From: Rufibacter psychrotolerans
GTDB taxonomy: Bacteria > Bacteroidota > Bacteroidia > Cytophagales > Hymenobacteraceae
NCBI RefSeq assembly: GCF_016924645.1
Contig: NZ_JAFFJV010000009.1
Span: 248,001 to 312,000 of the forward strand
Length of the DNA stretch: 64,000 nucleotides
Direction: 5' to 3'
The position numbers were made by a program, and so were the translations under genes. Every line of letters begins with the position of its first letter. Position 1 is the stretch's first letter. The notes beneath the pieces are model-generated. The model was not told where the DNA came from and made no database searches. It saw nothing but the letters and a program-made list of their open reading frames with translations. Below, piece after piece: positions 1 through 8,577 of the stretch.

Positions 1-40
1 GCCATTTTTAAGAAAATGGCCCCTAAACGCCCGCTGTTTT
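1..40. repeat. Dispersed palindrome family A, copy at window edge
   Basis: The first 20 bases form a perfect 8-bp stem (GCCATTTT / AAAATGGC) around a 4-nt loop, followed by CCCTAAAC. This is the core plus one outer arm of the palindrome that recurs at about fourteen intergenic sites here. The left outer arm would lie before the window. Confidence 0.55.
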
Positions 41-73
41 GTTTGGTCCTGCAGCTGCAATTTGGCAGACCCC

Positions 74-856
74 TTAGCCCGCAAGTTCCTGACAAGGGGC
101 CACGGCCTGGCGGAAGAGCAGCTCGTTGCCTTTCTTTCCCGCCAGCTCCAGGGCGGCCATCTTCCGGAGGCAGTAGGTGATCTGGCGGCAGCGGTGCAGC
201 GGCAACCCCAGGGCTTGGGCCAGGTCTTTGTTGGAAAAAGGCTGCGGCAGGGTGGGCGGTAAGAACTGCAGAAAATCCTGGGCGCAGGTGAAAGTATGCG
301 TGCTGACCACCTCCAGCAGCTTGCGGTCTTTGAGGCTGACTTTCTTGCGTCGTTTGCTGCCCTTCCCATCCCGGCACCGCACTTCCTCTTCCCTGATGAG
401 GGGGAACTCCAGCGTGAAGGCCGCGTGCTGCACCAGCTCGGGGAGCCGCACCAGCTCCTCAAAAAGGTCTGACAGGGCGCCCCGGTAAGAAGATTTGCGG
501 CGCGACAGCACCGAGGTGCCCTTGGCGTCTACCTGCACCACCCATTTCTCAAAAGTAACCGGATGGATGAGGTGCACGGCGTGGTCTTTCAGGAGCGCCT
601 GCAGCTTGGGCCTTATGGCCGTGAAATTGCGGGTCTGGATCTCCACCAGCTGGCGGCCCCGCACCAGGTCAATTACAAACCCACCCACGGGCACCTCAAA
701 CCGGTCCTGGGGTTGGGCGTACCACTGTTTCAGGGCGGCGTGCAAGGAGCGCTCATTCTTGATGTTGATGCCGGTTTTTTCGGCTACGGTCTTGTTTTCT
801 CCCTCTGGTGCTTCCAACGCTCTCTTGCTTTGCGGCGGTAAAGGTAAAGCGTTCAC
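74..856 (-). CDS. Unknown protein, PD-(D/E)XK-like N-terminus and winged-helix-like C-terminus
   Basis: A 260-residue protein without signal peptide or membrane segment. Residues about 30-120 hold a conserved-looking block with FEVPVGGFVIDLVRG followed by LVEIQTRNF. The spacing of Asp and Glu-x-Gln resembles the core of PD-(D/E)XK nuclease folds, and I recall similar proteins grouped as a DUF (possibly DUF8091). The last 70 residues (PFSNKDLAQALGLPLHRCRQ) look like a winged helix. The start used is a GTG two bases after the stop of the upstream minus-strand lipoprotein gene (859-1341), so the two are probably co-transcribed. A lysine-rich stretch (KGSKRRKKVSLKDRK) sits between the two halves. 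No function is established; a nucleic-acid role is inference. Confidence 0.75.
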   Translation of the reverse strand: MNALPLPPQSKRALEAPEGENKTVAEKTGINIKNERSLHAALKQWYAQPQDRFEVPVGGFVIDLVRGRQLVEIQTRNFTAIRPKLQALLKDHAVHLIHPVTFEKWVVQVDAKGTSVLSRRKSSYRGALSDLFEELVRLPELVQHAAFTLEFPLIREEEVRCRDGKGSKRRKKVSLKDRKLLEVVSTHTFTCAQDFLQFLPPTLPQPFSNKDLAQALGLPLHRCRQITYCLRKMAALELAGKKGNELLFRQAVAPCQELAG

Positions 857-858
857 CT

Positions 859-1341
859 TTATTGGATCAAACTCAGGTGGGCGGTCACCACTTTCCAGGA
901 GCCGTTCACGCGGGCGTACACGTGGGTGTAGCGCACGGGCATGGCAAAGGCGTTGGCGTTCCAGGTGCCGGCATATTTGGTTCGGCCGGTAGAGACCACG
1001 GTGTTGGGGTAGCCCCTGAACTGCCGGTCTTCAAGCAGGAGCGGTTGCAGCGCCCGCTCCGGCATGGCCGAGGTCTCTAGGTACTGCTTTCTGGTTTCCA
1101 GCACGGCACTGCTCCCGCTCAGGGTAAACTCCGGGGCCAGCAACTGGCTCATGGCGGCTGTATCCTTGCGGACCAGGGCCTTCATCCACCGGTCTTCCAG
1201 CCTCTCCACCTCCCGGATGGCTTCTGGACCGGATTGGGAAAGGTCTGCGGTGCCTTTGCAGGCCGGGACCAGAAACAACAGCAGAAAAATCGCCCTAAAA
1301 AGGGAGGGGTACCCGGAAAAAGGCAAGGAAGAAGTGCGCAT
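859..1341 (-). CDS. SnoaL/DUF4440-like lipoprotein
   Basis: The protein of 160 residues starts at the ATG at 1341, which gives a clean signal peptide ending in a lipobox (LVPAC), so it is probably a lipid-anchored protein of the periplasm or outer membrane. The mature part has the pattern of DUF4440/SnoaL-like cone-fold proteins: a helix with EVERLEDRWMKALVRKD, then LLAPEFTLSG, a central strand region, and a final VNGSWKVVTAHLSLI. The substrate is unknown. A longer in-frame start at 1392 would bury the signal peptide and is rejected. The gene points away from the LD-carboxypeptidase gene at 1602. Confidence 0.75.
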   Translation of the reverse strand: MRTSSLPFSGYPSLFRAIFLLLFLVPACKGTADLSQSGPEAIREVERLEDRWMKALVRKDTAAMSQLLAPEFTLSGSSAVLETRKQYLETSAMPERALQPLLLEDRQFRGYPNTVVSTGRTKYAGTWNANAFAMPVRYTHVYARVNGSWKVVTAHLSLIQ

Positions 1342-1455
1342 AAGTGGAAAAGCCCAGGCGTAGGGGGTATGGTGATTTGCAAACAAGGCCAAAGCTACGG
1401 AATCCAGGCTTTATTCAAAGTGGGTTGCGGGACAGCGGGGCGGTATTCCCTTTCT

Positions 1456-1487
1456 GGCCCATTTTTCCGAAAGGAGTCCGGAAACGG
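1456..1487. repeat. Dispersed palindrome family A, degenerate copy
   Basis: GGCCCATTTTTCC followed by GAAA and then AAACGG in the 260-bp space between the divergent genes at 1341 and 1602. Only the core and parts of the arms match the family, so this copy is weak. Confidence 0.3.
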
Positions 1488-1601
1488 AAATGCGCAGCGC
1501 TCTTCCGTATAAACACGCAGGCAATGGGCTGGAAAGTACGTGATTTGGGGCGAGAGCCAACCTCAGCGGGTGGCTTGCGTTCCGGTGGAAAAAAGCAGGC
1601 C

Positions 1602-2507
1602 ATGATTATTCCTCCCTTTCTGCAAGCCGGTGACAAAGTTGGCGTGATCAGCACCAGCAACTACACCCAGCAAGAGTACATAGACCAATTGGTAGAGATC
1701 CTGAAAGAATGGAAACTGGAACCCGTTTTGGGGAAAACCATCGGGCCCCGGCACGGCAGCTTTGCCGGCCCGGACGAGCTCCGCAGGAAGGACCTGCAGC
1801 ACATGCTGGACAACCCAGACATCAAAGCCGTGCTGCAGACCATGGGCGGCTACGGCATCATCCGGATCATTGACCAGGTGAACTTCAATACCTTTAAGTA
1901 CAGCCCCAAGTGGCTGGTGGGCTACAGCGACACCACCTTTCTGCACAGCCACGTGCAAGGCATGCTCAGCACCGCGTCCATCCACGGCACCATGGCCGCA
2001 GACCTGGAGGCCGGTTTTCAGCCCCAATCCTGGGAAACCCTTAGAAAGGCCCTGTTTGGCGAGGAACTGACTTACCAGGTAGACCCGCACCCCTTGAACC
2101 GCGTGGGTTCCTCAGAGGGCATGCTGGTGGGCGGCACCAGCAGCGTGCTGTGCAACGCCAAAGGCACCATTTCTGAAGTGAACACCAACGGCAAGATCCT
2201 CTTCCTGGAAGAGGTGGGCGAACACAAGTTCCGGCTAGACAGTTACCTGACCTCGCTGAAAAAGGCCCGGAAGTTTGACTACGTGAAAGGCCTCCTGGTG
2301 GGCCACCTGATTGAGATTGAGGAAGACGAGCCGCCGTTTGGGAAAACCCCCGAGGAGATTGTGCTGGAGGCGGTGCAGGAGTATGATTTTCCGGTGTGTT
2401 TCGGGTTTCCGGCGGGGCACGGGCAAGACAACCAGGCCCTGATTCTGGGCAGCCTGGTCTCCCTGGAAGTGACCCCAAAGGGCAGCACCGTTGCATTCAC
2501 CCCATGA
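1602..2507 (+). CDS. LD-carboxypeptidase family protein (peptidase S66)
   Basis: The protein of 301 residues belongs to the S66 serine peptidase family (LdcA/MccF), which removes the terminal D-amino acid from murein tetrapeptides or cleaves related amide bonds. Family marks are FLQAGDKVGVIS at the N-terminus, the nucleophile motif GYSDTTFLHS (Ser109), LFLEEVGEHKFRLD for the catalytic Glu, and FPAGHGQDNQA for the His. The start is the ATG at 1602, where homology begins; the reading frame is open for 86 codons upstream but that part looks non-coding. There is no signal peptide, so it acts in the cytoplasm, fitting peptidoglycan recycling. An N-formylglutamate amidohydrolase-like gene follows after 79 bp. 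Confidence 0.9.
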   Translation: MIIPPFLQAGDKVGVISTSNYTQQEYIDQLVEILKEWKLEPVLGKTIGPRHGSFAGPDELRRKDLQHMLDNPDIKAVLQTMGGYGIIRIIDQVNFNTFKYSPKWLVGYSDTTFLHSHVQGMLSTASIHGTMAADLEAGFQPQSWETLRKALFGEELTYQVDPHPLNRVGSSEGMLVGGTSSVLCNAKGTISEVNTNGKILFLEEVGEHKFRLDSYLTSLKKARKFDYVKGLLVGHLIEIEEDEPPFGKTPEEIVLEAVQEYDFPVCFGFPAGHGQDNQALILGSLVSLEVTPKGSTVAFTP

Positions 2508-2528
2508 TTCGGCGCAGGCCGCTCCGCC

Positions 2529-2565
2529 GTTTCGGGGCCCTTTTGCGTAAAACAGCCCATAAACT
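2529..2565. repeat. Dispersed palindrome family A
   Basis: GTTTCGGGGCCCTTTT, a 4-nt loop, then AAAACAGCCCATAAAC. It fills much of the 79-bp gap between the LD-carboxypeptidase and the next gene. Confidence 0.6.
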
Positions 2566-2586
2566 GGTTTAACCCCCTTACGGCAT

Positions 2587-3300
2587 ATGGCCCTCTGTTG
2601 TATTCTCACCTGTGAGCACGCCGGCAACGAGATTCCCGGCGAGTATGCCTTTCTGTTTGCGGGAAAGGAAGATGTGCTGTACTCGCACAAAGCCATTGAC
2701 TTTGGGGCGGGTTGGCTGGCCCGGCACCTGGCCCGCAGGCTTGGGCTGCCGCTCTACAGCGTCACTACCTCGCGCCTGCTGGTAGAGGGCAACCGGTCTT
2801 TGGGCACCCAGGAGTTGTTCTCACCCTACACCAAGGAACTAGCTAAAGAAGAAAAGCAGGCCCTTCTGGAAAAGTACTACTTCCCGCACCGGCGCGAGGT
2901 GGAAGCCAAAATACAGGAAGAAACAGCGGCGGGGCACCAGGTGCTGCACCTGGCCATCCATACGTTTACCCCGGCGCTGGAGGGCGAGGTGCGCCCGGCC
3001 GAGGTCGGGATTCTGTATGACCCGGAGCGGTCCCTGGAGGAAAGGTTGGCGCACCAGTTGAAAGCTCACTTACAGGAGGCGAACCCGGAACGGAAGGTCC
3101 TGTTCAACCAGCCTTATCCCGGCTCAGCCGATGGATTTCCTACCCACCTGCGCGGCAAGTTTGACCAGAACCACTACGCCGGCTTTGAGCTGGAGGTAAA
3201 CCAGAAGTTCTTCCTGAACGGCGACGAGGAGGCATGGCGGCAGGTGCTGGAAGAGATAACCCAGGCGGTACAGGCGGTGCTGCAAGCAGGGCAAGCCTGA
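2587..3300 (+). CDS. N-formylglutamate amidohydrolase-like protein
   Basis: The protein of 237 residues matches the N-formylglutamate amidohydrolase family (HutG-type, a zinc hydrolase releasing formate or an amide from glutamate derivatives). Visible marks are CEHAGNEIP near the N-terminus (the conserved EHAG/S element), SHKAIDFGAGWLARHLA, RLLVEGNRS, HLAIHTFTP, and VGILYDPER. Near the C-terminus, HYAGFELEVNQKFF ends the conserved core. The protein is cytoplasmic. It sits directly after an S66 peptidase, which might mean a joint role in handling cell-wall or glutamate-derived amides; that link is inference and the real substrate is unknown. Confidence 0.82.
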   Translation: MALCCILTCEHAGNEIPGEYAFLFAGKEDVLYSHKAIDFGAGWLARHLARRLGLPLYSVTTSRLLVEGNRSLGTQELFSPYTKELAKEEKQALLEKYYFPHRREVEAKIQEETAAGHQVLHLAIHTFTPALEGEVRPAEVGILYDPERSLEERLAHQLKAHLQEANPERKVLFNQPYPGSADGFPTHLRGKFDQNHYAGFELEVNQKFFLNGDEEAWRQVLEEITQAVQAVLQAGQA

Positions 3301-3359
3301 CAGCGGCAGCCAGGTGGCTTTTAAACCGTGAGCATGGTTTCTGGGCCGGCTTCAGCACA

Positions 3360-3384
3360 GTTTTTGGGCAGTTTTCCCCGAATT
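3360..3384. repeat. Dispersed palindrome family A, half copy
   Basis: One well-conserved half (GTTTTTGGGCAGTTTTC) followed by a decayed second half. It lies 66 bp before the M3 peptidase start. Confidence 0.3.
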
Positions 3385-3450
3385 TCAGTAAATTTAAGGT
3401 TTAGTACACCCGCAGCAGCCTGCAAAGGGCTTCTGCCTTGAACGAAATGT

Positions 3451-5679
3451 ATGATGCGTAACCTTATTTTACCGGCTGGCAAGGCGCCTAGTTTACTGGT
3501 GATGCTGGCCATGGTAGGCTGCACCTCCACGCAGCCCCAGCAAACCGCCTCCACCACCGCTACACCCGCTCCGGCCGCCACCCAGATGAAAGAAACCTTG
3601 GATAATCCCCTGCTGGCCGAATGGACCGGTCCGTACGGCGGCGTTCCGGCTTTCGACAAAATGAGCCTGGCCGACCTGAAGCCCGCCATGGAGAAAGGCA
3701 TGGCCCTGCACCTGGCCGACATTGACGCCATTACCAACAACCCGGCCGCGCCCACCTTTGAGAACACCATTGTGCCCTACGAAAAAGCCGGCGAGGCGCT
3801 GAGCCGGGCCTTCATCTACTACGGCATCTGGGGCAGCAACATGTCTACGCCGGAGTTCCGCAAGATTCAGGCCGAGCTGGCGCCGCAGATCTCTGACTTC
3901 CGGTCTAAGATCTCGCAGAATACCAAGCTGTTTGAGCGCATCAAGGCCGTGTACGACCTGTCGCAGAAAACGCCCCTACCCGCCGACCAGCAGCGCGTGG
4001 TGCAGCTCATCTACGAAGACTTCGCCATGGAGGGCGCCGGCCTGAGCCCCGAAGCCAAGCAGCGCTACGCCGCCATCAACAAAGAGCTTTCCTCCCTGTA
4101 CACCTCGTTCGGCAACAACGTGCTGGCCGATGAGGAGAAATACGTGACCTACTTCACCAAAGACCAGTTGGGCGGTTTGCCCGAAAGCTTTGTGAAAGCC
4201 GCTGCCAAAGCCGCCGCCGACAGGGGCAAGGAAGGGCAGTACGCCGTGACCAACACCCGTTCCTCCATGGATCAGTTCCTGACCTATTCAGACAACCGGG
4301 CCCTGCGCGAGAAAGTCTGGAATACCTACTACTCGCGCGCCGACAACGGTGACGCCAACGACAACAACAAAAACATTACCCGTATCTTGGAGCTGCGCGA
4401 CGAGCGCGTGAAACTGCTGGGCTACGACACCTACGCCGACTGGCGCCTGCAGAACCGCATGGCCAAGAATCCCAAAAACGCTATGGCCTTAATGGAAGCC
4501 GTTTGGCCCGCCGCCCTGGCCCGCGTGAAAGAGGAGGTAAAAGACATGCAGGCCGTAGCCAATGCCAGCGGCGCGAAGATCACCATTGCGCCCTGGGATT
4601 ACCGCTACTACGCCGAGAAAGTGCGCAAGAAGAAGTATGCCCTGGACTCTGACGAAGTGAAGCAATACCTGGAGCTGGGCAATCTCACGCAGGCTATTTT
4701 CTATACTGCCGGGGAGCTGTTCAACTTCGCGTTTAAGCCCGTGCCCAAAGGTTCGGTGCCGGTCTTCCACGAAGACGTGAACGTGTGGGAAGTGACCGAT
4801 AAGACTACCGGCGAGCACATCGGCCTGTGGTACCTCGATCCGTTCGCGCGTCCGGGCAAGCGGTCGGGCGCCTGGGCGTCGCCGTACCGCAGCCACACCA
4901 CCTTTGATGGCAAGAAAACGGTGCTGGCGTCCAACAACTCCAACTTCATCAAGCCCGCGCCGGGGGAGCCCGTACTGGTTTCCTGGGACGATGCCACCAC
5001 CTTCTTCCACGAGTTCGGCCACGCGCTGCACTTCCTGGCTTCCAACGTGAAGTACCCTACGCTCAACAGCGGCGTGCGCGACTACACCGAGTTCCACTCG
5101 CAGCTCTTGGAGCGCTGGCTGTCCACCGACCGGGTGATCAACCAGTTCCTGAAGCACCACAAAACCGGCAAGGTGATGCCCCCGGAACTGGTCGCCAAGA
5201 TCAAGAAAGCGTCCACCTTCAACCAAGGTTTTGCCACCACCGAGTTCCTGGCCTCGGCGCTCATGGACATGAAGTTCCACACCCTGCCTGACCCCACCGG
5301 CCTGGACCCCGATAAATTTGAGCGCGAGACCCTGGCGGCCCTGAACATGCCCAAAGAGATTGTGATGCGCCACCGTTCGCCGCACTTCACGCACGTATTC
5401 TCCGGCGAAGGCTACGCCACCGGCTACTACGGTTACCTGTGGGCCGATGTGCTGACCTCAGACGCCGCCGAGGCGTTTGAAGAAGCCCCGGGCGGATTCT
5501 ATGACAAGGAAGTGGCCGCCAAGCTGGTGAAGTACCTGTTTGCCCCGCGCAACTCCATGGACCCCGCCGAGGCCTACCGCCTGTTCCGCGGCCGTGACGC
5601 CAAGATTGACGCCCTCATGCGTGACCGCGGCTTCCCAGTACCCGGACAGAAAACCAATGGTGCCAAGGCGAAGAAATAA
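3451..5679 (+). CDS. dcp: M3 family metallopeptidase lipoprotein (peptidyl-dipeptidase Dcp type)
   Basis: A 742-residue zinc peptidase of family M3 (Dcp/oligopeptidase A group), which trims dipeptides from peptide C-termini. The zinc motif HEFGH is at residues 520-524 (FFHEFGHALHFLAS). The conserved end of the domain is also present (HRSPHFTHVFSGEGYATGYY). The N-terminus has a signal peptide with lipobox VMLAMVGC and then a Thr/Ala/Pro-rich linker of about 25 residues, so it is probably a periplasmic lipoprotein, unlike cytoplasmic E. coli Dcp. Start codons ATG at 3451 and 3454 are adjacent and both possible. The gene is followed by a strong terminator and stands alone. Confidence 0.92.
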   Translation: MMRNLILPAGKAPSLLVMLAMVGCTSTQPQQTASTTATPAPAATQMKETLDNPLLAEWTGPYGGVPAFDKMSLADLKPAMEKGMALHLADIDAITNNPAAPTFENTIVPYEKAGEALSRAFIYYGIWGSNMSTPEFRKIQAELAPQISDFRSKISQNTKLFERIKAVYDLSQKTPLPADQQRVVQLIYEDFAMEGAGLSPEAKQRYAAINKELSSLYTSFGNNVLADEEKYVTYFTKDQLGGLPESFVKAAAKAAADRGKEGQYAVTNTRSSMDQFLTYSDNRALREKVWNTYYSRADNGDANDNNKNITRILELRDERVKLLGYDTYADWRLQNRMAKNPKNAMALMEAVWPAALARVKEEVKDMQAVANASGAKITIAPWDYRYYAEKVRKKKYALDSDEVKQYLELGNLTQAIFYTAGELFNFAFKPVPKGSVPVFHEDVNVWEVTDKTTGEHIGLWYLDPFARPGKRSGAWASPYRSHTTFDGKKTVLASNNSNFIKPAPGEPVLVSWDDATTFFHEFGHALHFLASNVKYPTLNSGVRDYTEFHSQLLERWLSTDRVINQFLKHHKTGKVMPPELVAKIKKASTFNQGFATTEFLASALMDMKFHTLPDPTGLDPDKFERETLAALNMPKEIVMRHRSPHFTHVFSGEGYATGYYGYLWADVLTSDAAEAFEEAPGGFYDKEVAAKLVKYLFAPRNSMDPAEAYRLFRGRDAKIDALMRDRGFPVPGQKTNGAKAKK

Positions 5680-5740
5680 GCAGTAGCCGTAAACCCGTTT
5701 TAAGCTTGTTTTCCTTTAATCGGGCTTGAAACAGATAAAA

Positions 5741-5793
5741 GAAAAGTCCCCATGTTCACCGGTGAGGTGGAGCATGGGGACTCTTCTTTTTAT
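5741..5793 (+). terminator. Rho-independent terminator after the M3 peptidase
   Basis: Perfect 10-bp stem AGTCCCCATG (5745-5754) and CATGGGGACT (5773-5782), followed by CTTCTTTTTAT. It lies about 60 bp after the peptidase stop. Confidence 0.85.
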
Positions 5794-5834
5794 AGCTCCT
5801 ATTTGGGTTGTGGGTAAAGGTTTGTTACAGTACT

Positions 5835-5963
5835 CCCTCGCTCGCCTCTGGCGAGTGTGAGCCATCGGGCGGCGTCTCGCCGCTAGGTACTTCACCTGAA
5901 ATCTTGCCCGCAACGCGGCCAGAGGCCGCCCAATTTCTCACACTCGCCAGAGGCGAGCGAGGG
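5835..5963. repeat. REP-like long inverted repeat, family B
   Basis: Two perfectly complementary 27-bp arms (5835-5861 and 5937-5963) flank a 75-bp loop. Each arm begins CCCTCG on the outside and contains its own hairpin (CTCGCC-TCT-GGCGAG) followed by TGTGAG. The loop holds a further GC-rich complementarity (GGGCGGC near 5867 and GCCGCCC near 5925). The layout of two oppositely oriented hairpins resembles bacterial interspersed mosaic elements, which are mobilised by RAYT transposases. No coding function is likely, although open frames exist on both strands. Confidence 0.8.
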
Positions 5964-6089
5964 GATTTTAGAGATGCAGCAAGGAAGTTCTTGTAATTCT
6001 GTAATGGCATCAACGCAACTACCAGAGAACGGCAAAGCTCTTGGACTCTACTCTAGTGGATTGCGTTAGGTAACCTTCACAGGGTGCGG

Positions 6090-6563
6090 TCAGGCGTTCT
6101 CACCATCCTGTTGCTCGGGCTCCGCAAGCCGCACCATGCTTTCAGAGTTGATGCAGAAGCGCAGGCCATGGGGCGCGGGGCCGTCGGGGAAAACGTGGCC
6201 CAGGTGCCCGTCGCAGGTGTTGCACTGCGCCTCTATGCGCTGCATGTGGTGGCTGTCGTCAAACAGGTACTTGAGGGCGCCTTTGGCGATGGGCTGCGTG
6301 AAGCTGGGCCAACCCGAGATGGCGTGGTATTTCTCGGTGGAGTTGAACAGCGGGGTGCCGCAGCCGGCGCACACGTACACGCCCGGGTCATACGACTTGC
6401 AGTAGGCGTTGCGGTAAGGCGGCTCGGTGCCTTTCCGGCGTAATACCTCAAACTGCTGTGGGGTGAGGTGCCGCTGCCACTCCGCCTCGGTTTTCTCTAC
6501 CCGCCGGGAGGGTTCGGGGTTGCTGTATTTGGCATATTTGATCACGTCTATCCACCGGAGCAT
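6090..6563 (-). CDS. msrB: Peptide-methionine (R)-S-oxide reductase MsrB
   Basis: The protein of 157 residues reduces methionine-R-sulfoxide in proteins, using a catalytic cysteine and a structural zinc. The zinc ligands are the two CxxC pairs in VCAGCGTPLF and QCNTCDGHLGH. The catalytic Cys is in LRFCINSESM, and the family signatures ISGWPSF and GHVFPDGP are present. The chosen start (ATG at 6563) gives MLRWIDVIKYAKYSNPEP, which is the usual Bacteroidota MsrB leader; an upstream TTG start at 6593 adds nothing recognisable. There is no signal peptide, so it is cytoplasmic. It is a single gene, convergent with the M3 peptidase. Confidence 0.93.
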   Translation of the reverse strand: MLRWIDVIKYAKYSNPEPSRRVEKTEAEWQRHLTPQQFEVLRRKGTEPPYRNAYCKSYDPGVYVCAGCGTPLFNSTEKYHAISGWPSFTQPIAKGALKYLFDDSHHMQRIEAQCNTCDGHLGHVFPDGPAPHGLRFCINSESMVRLAEPEQQDGENA

Positions 6564-6618
6564 ACGGGCAGGGGTTGTTTGCCAGGAAAACAAGGTGGCT
6601 GGCAGCAGGGTTCAACCA

Positions 6619-6658
6619 GGTTTCGGGCCCGTTTTCCTGAAAATAAGACGAAAACAGG
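6619..6658. repeat. Dispersed palindrome family A
   Basis: GGTTTCGGGCCCGTTTTC, two bases, then GAAAATAAG and GAAAACAGG. It lies between the divergent msrB and DUF3943 genes. Confidence 0.6.
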
Positions 6659-6820
6659 ACGGCACAACCCCTAAACGGCTGCCCTGGCAAGGCTATCGGC
6701 TGGGAGAAGTACACTTTTCTGCGGGTTTCCCGTATGACGCGTGTAGGTACAGAGACATGACTCGGAAGCGCCCCGTACCGGGTATTCACCCCTTCCGCTC
6801 TGGGCCGGTTTGCACCCTCT

Positions 6821-8380
6821 ATGAAATTGACCTTTACCCTTCTACTAAGCCTGTGCGCTGCGCTGATGGCCCAGGCACAAGTGATCACGGAGCCAGATTC
6901 TGTGAAGCCCGGCCACGGTTCCCGCGAGCAGCAACTGCAGCAGATCAAGGCCCGCAAGGCCCGGCTCTTCCGTGACTCGCTGGGAGGCACAGAGCCCACC
7001 AACGCGTTCCTGCTGGACACCACCCGCTTCAACAAATACGGCGACCTGCTCCATGATGATCCCGACTACAACCCGCGCCAGCCCTTCTGGAAACCCGCCG
7101 TACAGGTGCTGGGTGTGAACGCCGTGTTCATGGGCTTTAATCGTTACATCGCCAAGGCCGACTACGGCTATGTGAGCCCCAGCACCTGGAAAACCAACCT
7201 GCGCTCCCGCCCCGAGTGGGACACCGATGAGTTTGGCATCAACTTCATAGGGCACCCGTACCAGGGCACCCTGTACTTCAACGCGGCCCGCTCGCAGGGC
7301 TATAATTACTGGCAGTCGTTGCCGTTTGCAGTGGGCGGCAGCCTTACCTGGGAGTACTTCGGGGAGAACACCCTGCCCTCGTACAACGACATGATCTACA
7401 CGCCGCTCAACGGGGCCGCCCTGGGCGAGATCCTGTACCGGCTCAGCTCCAACATTCTGGACGACCGCACCCGGGGCGGGGAACGCGCCCTGCGCGAAAT
7501 TGCTGCCGGCCTGGTGAATCCCGTGCGGGGCCTCAACCGCCTGCTGCAGGGCAAAACCTTCCAGGTCACCAACAAAGAGGTCTACGAGAAAGAGCCGCTT
7601 AACCTTACCCTGTTTGCCGGGGTGCACCGCCTCAACCAGCGGCAAGACGATGTGTTTGGTCTGGGCCAGAACAAAGCCCTGCTCAACGTGCAACTGGACT
7701 ACGGCAATCCCTTTGAATTCCAGAAACGCAAACCCTTTGACCTGTTCCGGGTGCGGGTAGAGCTTAGCAAAGGCGCCGGCGACACCCTGGCCGGCACCCT
7801 TAATAACGTGACCGGGTACGGCATCCTGTTCGGGAAAAACAGCCAGGTTGGCAAACTCTCGGTGCTTACCGGCCTTTTTCAGTACTATGACTACTGGAAC
7901 ACCCGCAACTTTGAGCTGGGGGCGTTGGGCTTCGGGGGAGGCCTGTTCACACGCCTGCCCCTCAGCAACCAGCTGAACCTGTACAACAACGTGCACCTGG
8001 GCGTGATTCCGCTGGCGGGCAACAGCACCCGCTTCGCCCCCGATGAAAACGGCCTGCGCGATTACGTGTACACCACCGGCTTGCATGCCAAGCTGGAAAG
8101 CACCCTGAGCCTGGGCAAGTACGCCTCGGCGGCGTTTGTGTACTACCACTACTGGCTCAACACCTTTGAAGGGCTGGAGGGCTCCAACTCGGTGGGCATT
8201 GTCAGGCCCCGGGTAACGGTGCGGCTGTTCAAGAACGTGAGCCTGGGGTATGAGCACTTCGGGTACACCACCAACCGGCGCCTGGCGCAGTACCCCACCC
8301 AACGCTCCGTCATCACTGACCAGAAGATTTTCCTGCAACTGTTCCTGGAAGATTCCCAGCGCCGGGGCCGGTACAATTAA
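6821..8380 (+). CDS. DUF3943 domain outer-membrane protein
   Basis: The protein of 519 residues has a signal peptide ending ALMAQAQ and then a family recognised as DUF3943. Marks are FWKPAVQVLGVNAVFMGFNR, the block INFIGHPYQGTLYFNAARSQ, WEYFGE, and the stretch around PLNGAALGEILYRLSS. The C-terminal half is built of alternating amphipathic strands with aromatic girdle residues, consistent with an outer-membrane beta-barrel. The function of the family is not known. It stands alone between intergenic palindromes. The start has no Shine-Dalgarno sequence, as is usual in this phylum. Confidence 0.8.
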   Translation: MKLTFTLLLSLCAALMAQAQVITEPDSVKPGHGSREQQLQQIKARKARLFRDSLGGTEPTNAFLLDTTRFNKYGDLLHDDPDYNPRQPFWKPAVQVLGVNAVFMGFNRYIAKADYGYVSPSTWKTNLRSRPEWDTDEFGINFIGHPYQGTLYFNAARSQGYNYWQSLPFAVGGSLTWEYFGENTLPSYNDMIYTPLNGAALGEILYRLSSNILDDRTRGGERALREIAAGLVNPVRGLNRLLQGKTFQVTNKEVYEKEPLNLTLFAGVHRLNQRQDDVFGLGQNKALLNVQLDYGNPFEFQKRKPFDLFRVRVELSKGAGDTLAGTLNNVTGYGILFGKNSQVGKLSVLTGLFQYYDYWNTRNFELGALGFGGGLFTRLPLSNQLNLYNNVHLGVIPLAGNSTRFAPDENGLRDYVYTTGLHAKLESTLSLGKYASAAFVYYHYWLNTFEGLEGSNSVGIVRPRVTVRLFKNVSLGYEHFGYTTNRRLAQYPTQRSVITDQKIFLQLFLEDSQRRGRYN

Positions 8381-8398
8381 CCGCAGGGTACAAGGCGC

Positions 8399-8436
8399 TG
8401 TTTTGGGGCAATTTTCGGGAAAACGGCCCCAAAACA
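8399..8436. repeat. Dispersed palindrome family A, near-perfect copy
   Basis: TGTTTTGGGGC, A, ATTTTC, GGG, AAAACG, then GCCCCAAAACA: an almost complete palindrome and the clearest statement of the family consensus. It begins 18 bp after the DUF3943 stop. Confidence 0.75.
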
Positions 8437-8502
8437 GGCCGGCTTTCGGCCGCTAAAGACCGCGTGCCCTTGGGGAGTATAAGTCCTTTCAGGGGAAGGA
8501 TG

Positions 8503-8510
8503 TACCTTTG
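8503..8510 (+). promoter_or_regulatory. Candidate Bacteroidota -7 element (TACCTTTG)
   Basis: TACCTTTG matches the Bacteroidota TAnnTTTG box. It lies 67 bp before the ATG at 8578. No convincing TTG box is seen at the expected upstream distance, so the call is tentative. Confidence 0.4.
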
Positions 8511-8577
8511 CCCCTGAACGGGCAGGCCGGGTGGGGTACTACCAACACCGCGGGTCTGCCCTTAACGTAGAAAGAGC

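Noticed and set aside
5808..6013. Open frames on both strands across the inverted repeat
   Set aside because: They are explained by the GC-rich palindrome itself and show no protein character.
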